The position numbers were made by a program, and so were the translations under genes. From Candidatus Sumerlaeota bacterium (GTDB lineage Bacteria > UBP6 > UBA1177), in contig SLGQ01000063.1 of assembly GCA_007136595.1 (NCBI GenBank), forward strand, positions 1 to 8,432: a stretch of DNA of 8,432 nucleotides, given 5' to 3'. The notes beneath the pieces are model-generated. The model saw nothing but the letters and a program-made list of their open reading frames with translations, ran no database searches and had not been told where the DNA came from. This document shows positions 5,019 through 8,432 of this stretch, piece after piece. Within the stretch, counting starts at the first letter, position 1; every line of letters starts with the position of its first letter.

Positions 5019-5974
5019 TGCCGATATCAGGAAAATTGAATTTACTTGAATTGCTTCAAAATGAAGGACTTGAACTGACGCTTGAAAATTTAAGTGAGAA
5101 AGTTTTATCAGCAGTTGAGTTGAAGGATAACAGAGTTCAGGTTGTCGGTCTTTCCATTGCAGGTTTTGTTGCACATCTTTATAAAGAACGGGTGCAGCTT
5201 TTTGGAAAAAGCGAGATGGATTATCTTGAGACTCTGGAGCAGAAAGACAGAGAGAAAATGTCAGAAACATTCCTGAAGGAAGCTCCTGTCCTTGTGATTT
5301 TTACACATCCGGAAAAACCTCCCGAATATTTCAGGAAGATCGCTGACAAATATAAAGTGCCTCTTATGTCAACAACGATGACATCAAGTGTATTTATTGA
5401 TTATTTAAAAGGTGTGCTCAACAGGCAGCTTTCTGTTTATACCACACTTCATGCCCAGCTTATTGATGTTCTCGGGGTAGGGATGCTTATCATGGGAGAA
5501 AGCGGTGTGGGTAAAAGTGAAACAAGCCTCGACCTTGTAATGAGAGGGCACAAACTGATAGCAGATGATGTAGTGGAAATAAAACATATCCCTCCTGACC
5601 ATTTGATAGGAAGTTGTAATGAAATGATGCGGAGCCTTATTGAAATAAGAGGTATCGGTCTGGTTGATCTTCAACAAATGTTCGGAGTGACATCTGTTGC
5701 CAATGAAAAAGAGATAGATTGCATTGTAAGACTTGCTTTGTGGGATGAAAAACACCACTTTGACTACGAAAGAGTTGGAAGTTCGGTCAACTACTATGAA
5801 ATAATAGGAGTGAAAAAACCATATTATGTCATTCCGGTAAGGCATGGTTCCAATCTCAGCTCAATTATGGAAGCTACAGCACGGGATTATCTTTTGAAAA
5901 AACTGGGTATCAATGCCGCAGAACAGTTTGAAACAAAGCTTTCTGAAAAGCTTAAAAAATTCGGGGGTAAATAA
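5018..5974 (+). CDS. hprK: HPr kinase/phosphorylase
   Basis: A 318-aa bifunctional enzyme, expected to be hexameric, that phosphorylates HPr on a serine with ATP or PPi and removes the phosphate again. The N-terminal domain (about 1-130) is divergent, as is usual. The catalytic domain has His145 (TLHAQLIDVLGVGMLI), P-loop GESGVGKS (160-167), Asp183-Asp184 (ADDVVEI) and the family signature IEIRGIGLVDLQQMFG (208-223). The C-terminal loop reads PVRHGSNLSSI (273-283), where most homologs have PVRPGRNL; the Pro to His and Arg to Ser changes are noteworthy. The start overlaps the ptsN stop by one base. The likely substrate, HPr with a matching serine, is two genes downstream. In Gram-negatives HprK tunes regulatory PTS activity rather than CcpA-type catabolite repression. 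Confidence 0.95.
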   Translation: MPISGKLNLLELLQNEGLELTLENLSEKVLSAVELKDNRVQVVGLSIAGFVAHLYKERVQLFGKSEMDYLETLEQKDREKMSETFLKEAPVLVIFTHPEKPPEYFRKIADKYKVPLMSTTMTSSVFIDYLKGVLNRQLSVYTTLHAQLIDVLGVGMLIMGESGVGKSETSLDLVMRGHKLIADDVVEIKHIPPDHLIGSCNEMMRSLIEIRGIGLVDLQQMFGVTSVANEKEIDCIVRLALWDEKHHFDYERVGSSVNYYEIIGVKKPYYVIPVRHGSNLSSIMEATARDYLLKKLGINAAEQFETKLSEKLKKFGGK

Positions 5975-6411
5975 TGTATTCCTACATTTTCCTTACACAT
6001 GGTGATCTCGGTAATGTTCTTCTTGAAACTGCCGGAAACATCATGGATGAAGATTTTTCCAATAGATGTCTTATCTATTCAATGGATTTTTCAATGGCTG
6101 AAAAATTGGAAGTCTTAAAAAACGATATCAGGGTGGATATTGATACTTTTTTATCTCAGGGGAAAAAAGTTATAATATTTGTAGATATTTTTGGCGGAAG
6201 CCCGTCAAATGTCGCATTCACCATTTCAAAACATAGCGATGTCGATGTGATATCGGGAGTCAACCTTGCGATGGTAATGTATGCTTTTGAACATATAGAC
6301 AGTGGTAAAGAGATGGATTCTATGGTGAGCGGAATACTTAGGACCGGTTCCCAGAATATAACAAGTGCAAAGAAACTGTTCCAGAATGACAATGAAACGG
6401 ATAAGGGATAA
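5974..6411 (+). CDS. PTS mannose-family EIIA component, stand-alone
   Basis: A 145-aa cytoplasmic protein with the EIIA-Man fold. The phospho-acceptor is His9 in the N-terminal strand (YIFLTHGDLG), and the partner aspartate is Asp71 in VDIFGGSPSN. The length fits a single IIA domain; the IIB domain fused to it in E. coli ManX is missing. The start overlaps the hprK stop in TAATG, with the run of G residues at 5962-5967 serving as ribosome site. No EIIB, EIIC or EIID gene follows, so a sugar transport role is not supported here. Such lone IIA proteins beside HprK, HPr and EI are common in bacteria with incomplete PTS. Here it probably accepts phosphate from HPr and signals to an unknown target. 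Confidence 0.9.
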   Translation: MYSYIFLTHGDLGNVLLETAGNIMDEDFSNRCLIYSMDFSMAEKLEVLKNDIRVDIDTFLSQGKKVIIFVDIFGGSPSNVAFTISKHSDVDVISGVNLAMVMYAFEHIDSGKEMDSMVSGILRTGSQNITSAKKLFQNDNETDKG

Positions 6412-6416
6412 AGATC

Positions 6417-6683
6417 ATGGAAAAAACTTTGAAAATCATTAACAGACTCGGTCTTCATGCAAGGGCTGCAAGTATGTTCGTCAAAATTGCCGAAAGATAC
6501 AAGTGCGAAGTTGAAATGGAAAAAGATGGTGTAAAGGTAAATGCCAAGAGTATAATGGGGATACTTATGCTTGCTGCTCCGATGGGAAGTACAGTGAAAA
6601 TAATAACAAACGGAGAAGATGAAGATAAGTGTCTTGAAGAATTGGCAAATCTGATAAATGACCGTTTCGGAGAGGGGGCATAG
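6417..6683 (+). CDS. ptsH: Phosphocarrier protein HPr
   Basis: An 88-aa small cytoplasmic carrier that takes phosphate from enzyme I on His14 (GLHARAA, residues 12-18) and hands it to EIIA proteins. Ser45 in VNAKSIMGIL (41-50) is the equivalent of the regulatory Ser46, and its surroundings match what HprK recognises. The Pro that follows HAR in most HPr proteins is Ala17 here; HARAA or HARAS forms are also seen in HPr proteins of regulatory PTS. It starts 5 nt after the EIIA gene, with AAGGG (6403-6407) as ribosome site, and ends 2 nt before ptsI. An NPr name would also be defensible because of the rpoN/ptsN setting. Confidence 0.94.
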   Translation: MEKTLKIINRLGLHARAASMFVKIAERYKCEVEMEKDGVKVNAKSIMGILMLAAPMGSTVKIITNGEDEDKCLEELANLINDRFGEGA

Positions 6684-6685
6684 GG

Positions 6686-8432
6686 TTGAAACGCCGGCGG
6701 ATACTTAAAGGAGAAAACATTTCCAGTGGTATAGGTATCGGTAAGCTCCTTTATGTTGACAAAAAATTCTCATCAATTCCTCACTACTCCCTTCAGGAAG
6801 GGGAAGATTTTATAAAAGAAGAGGTTGCGAGATTTAAAGATGCCATAGAAGCCTGTTCTTTGGAGTTGAAAAGAGTTCAGTCCCAAAAAAAATTGCAACA
6901 GGAAGCTCTCTCCATTCTTGAAGTACACAGAATGATGATAACAGACCCGGTTCTGTGTGAAAAAGTAATTGGAGAAATAGAGAAAAACAGCATCAACGCG
7001 GAGTGGGCAGTTCTGAATGTCTTTGATTATCTGGTACAATTTCTTTCATCAAGCGGTACCGATTACTACATAAAGGCAAAAATTGCAGATATGAATGTTG
7101 TAAGGGATAAAATTTTATCTCAACTCCTAGGCGAAGATGATGTCCCTACCCAGATAGCCGCTCCTCCCAAAGAAAATTTTATTCTATGTGCGGAAAGTTT
7201 AACTGTAAGCGATCTTAACCTTATAGCCCAGAACCCTTTTTTGAAAGGGATAGTTCTTGAAATTCCCGGCGGAGTAAGTCATCTGGCGGTTGTTTTAAGG
7301 ACACTTGAAGTTCCTGCCGTAATGGGTGTTCCCAAATTGATCTCCGAACTTGACTACGGTGATGAGATCATTGTTGATGGTTTGAACGGAGAAGTGATCC
7401 TGAGACCTGAAAAAGAAGAGGTCGAAAAGGCTGAAGAAAAGGATACCCTTTACAAAGAGTATTTCAGCCGGTTTCTTGAGAAAGTTGAAGAACCCTCAAT
7501 ATCAAAAGACGGTATTACCTTGAAGGTTGGCGGGAATATTGAACACCCCTATGAAGTTGATACAGTTAAAAAGTATGGAGGGGAGTTTGTCGGGCTGTTC
7601 AGGACAGAACTCCTTTTTCTGGACAGAGAGGATATCCCTTCTGAAGATGAACATTATGAAATATATTACGAAACACTTCACAGGCTGATGCCTCTGAGAT
7701 GTACCGTAAGGATATTTGACTTCGGGGGAGACAAAGAAGGGAATATCATCAGAAAAGGTTCAATGGGGATGAGAGGGATCCGTTTCTGCAAAACTTATCC
7801 CGATCTTTTTCTGCCACAGATCAGAGCACTCATCAGAGCTGCGGAACTTGGAAACCTCAACATAATGCTACCTTTTGTTTCCAATGTTCATGAAGTGGAT
7901 GATTTTAGAGAAATATTATATGAAGAAGCTCGCGATATGGGGCTTGAAAAAAATTTGAAAAGTGTAAAGCTCGGTGCAATGATAGAAGTTCCCGCTGCAC
8001 TTTTCATAAGCGAAATGCTTGCCAAAGAGGTTGATTTTTTCAGTGTCGGAACAAATGATCTGATACAGTACATGATGGCTGTTGAAAGAAAAGACAAGTC
8101 TCTCTCCGACTATTTTTCCCACTTTGATCCTTCTATTGTGCGGGCTTTATATAATCTTGTTAGAATAGCAAAGGAGAATGATGTCGAAATATCAATATGC
8201 GGAGAAATGGGGGGTGACCCATGTTTTGCACTTGTTTTTCTTGCAATGGGTTTTACTTCTCTCAGCATGACACCTGTAAGTATTCCGATAATAAAGAAGA
8301 TAATTAAAAATGGTTACTTGGCAGAAGGGAGGGACATGTTGAACAAAATACTTGTCCTGCCGGAAAAAGAAGAGATAGAGTGTTATCTTAAACAGGAAAT
8401 GGGAAAGAAATATCCTAATATATTTAGAGAAA
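6686..8432 (+). CDS. ptsI: PTS enzyme I (PEP-protein phosphotransferase), 3' end cut by window edge
   Basis: At least 582 codons, against about 575-590 for complete enzyme I, so only a few residues are missing. It autophosphorylates from PEP and phosphorylates HPr. The start is TTG 6686, two bases after the ptsH stop, with the GGAGAGGGGG stretch (6669-6678) as ribosome site; an in-frame stop at 6659-6661 rules out earlier starts, and the next residues (LKGENISSGIGIG) match the family N-terminus. The HPr-binding/phospho-His domain has His199 in GGVSHLAVVLRTLEVPAVMG. The PEP-binding barrel shows FRTELLF (Arg306), GGDKE (347-351), MRGIR, FFSVGTNDLIQY (GTND at 455-458) and catalytic Cys505 in CGEMGG. 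There is no GAF domain, so this is the EI type rather than EI-Ntr (PtsP). The frame is intact throughout. Confidence 0.95.
   Translation, partial: MKRRRILKGENISSGIGIGKLLYVDKKFSSIPHYSLQEGEDFIKEEVARFKDAIEACSLELKRVQSQKKLQQEALSILEVHRMMITDPVLCEKVIGEIEKNSINAEWAVLNVFDYLVQFLSSSGTDYYIKAKIADMNVVRDKILSQLLGEDDVPTQIAAPPKENFILCAESLTVSDLNLIAQNPFLKGIVLEIPGGVSHLAVVLRTLEVPAVMGVPKLISELDYGDEIIVDGLNGEVILRPEKEEVEKAEEKDTLYKEYFSRFLEKVEEPSISKDGITLKVGGNIEHPYEVDTVKKYGGEFVGLFRTELLFLDREDIPSEDEHYEIYYETLHRLMPLRCTVRIFDFGGDKEGNIIRKGSMGMRGIRFCKTYPDLFLPQIRALIRAAELGNLNIMLPFVSNVHEVDDFREILYEEARDMGLEKNLKSVKLGAMIEVPAALFISEMLAKEVDFFSVGTNDLIQYMMAVERKDKSLSDYFSHFDPSIVRALYNLVRIAKENDVEISICGEMGGDPCFALVFLAMGFTSLSMTPVSIPIIKKIIKNGYLAEGRDMLNKILVLPEKEEIECYLKQEMGKKYPNIFRE

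Overview
The window is AT-rich bacterial DNA with dense, tightly packed genes and no rRNA, tRNA or CRISPR array. The combination of rpoN, ptsN, hprK, a mannose-family EIIA, HPr and enzyme I in one run is typical of Gram-negative anaerobes outside the enterics, such as Deltaproteobacteria-like groups and Deferribacterota. The 4Fe-4S protein fits an anaerobe. The taxon is an inference; no marker gene here fixes it.

Left part (1-2066). A class I SAM-dependent methyltransferase enters from the left edge and ends at 734. Next is a stand-alone AAA_14/DUF4143 ATPase gene (852-2000) with its own putative sigma-70 promoter and an inverted repeat overlapping that promoter. Two near-identical 45-nt direct repeats (706-750 and 2022-2066) bracket this gene. 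The right copy is the true 3' end of the next gene, an iron-sulfur protein on the minus strand. The left copy still encodes the same 14 C-terminal residues plus stop, but with no gene body attached. The simplest reading is that a roughly 1.3-kb unit carrying the ATPase was inserted at the 3' end of the iron-sulfur gene and duplicated that end.

Middle (2022-3038). The minus-strand gene encodes a 287-aa protein with an N-terminal two-cluster ferredoxin-like module and a Cys-containing C-terminal domain. It is divergent from rpoN. The shared intergenic region holds two well-formed sigma-70-type promoters, one per direction, each with a 17-bp spacer.

Right part (3039-8432). This is one compact operon: rpoN (sigma-54), ptsN (EIIA-Ntr), hprK (HPr kinase/phosphorylase), a mannose-type EIIA, ptsH (HPr) and ptsI (enzyme I, cut by the right edge close to its expected end). 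Gaps run from a 1-nt overlap to 5 nt. Phosphate would flow from PEP to EI (His199), to HPr (His14), and on to the EIIA proteins (His67 of PtsN, His9 of the Man-type EIIA). HprK would phosphorylate HPr on Ser45. No EIIB or EIIC sugar permease is present, so this looks like a regulatory PTS linked to sigma-54 rather than a sugar uptake system. Departures from family consensus are noted for PtsN (Tyr113 for the second His), HPr (Ala for Pro after HAR), HprK (RHGSN loop) and the ferredoxin (missing cluster Cys).
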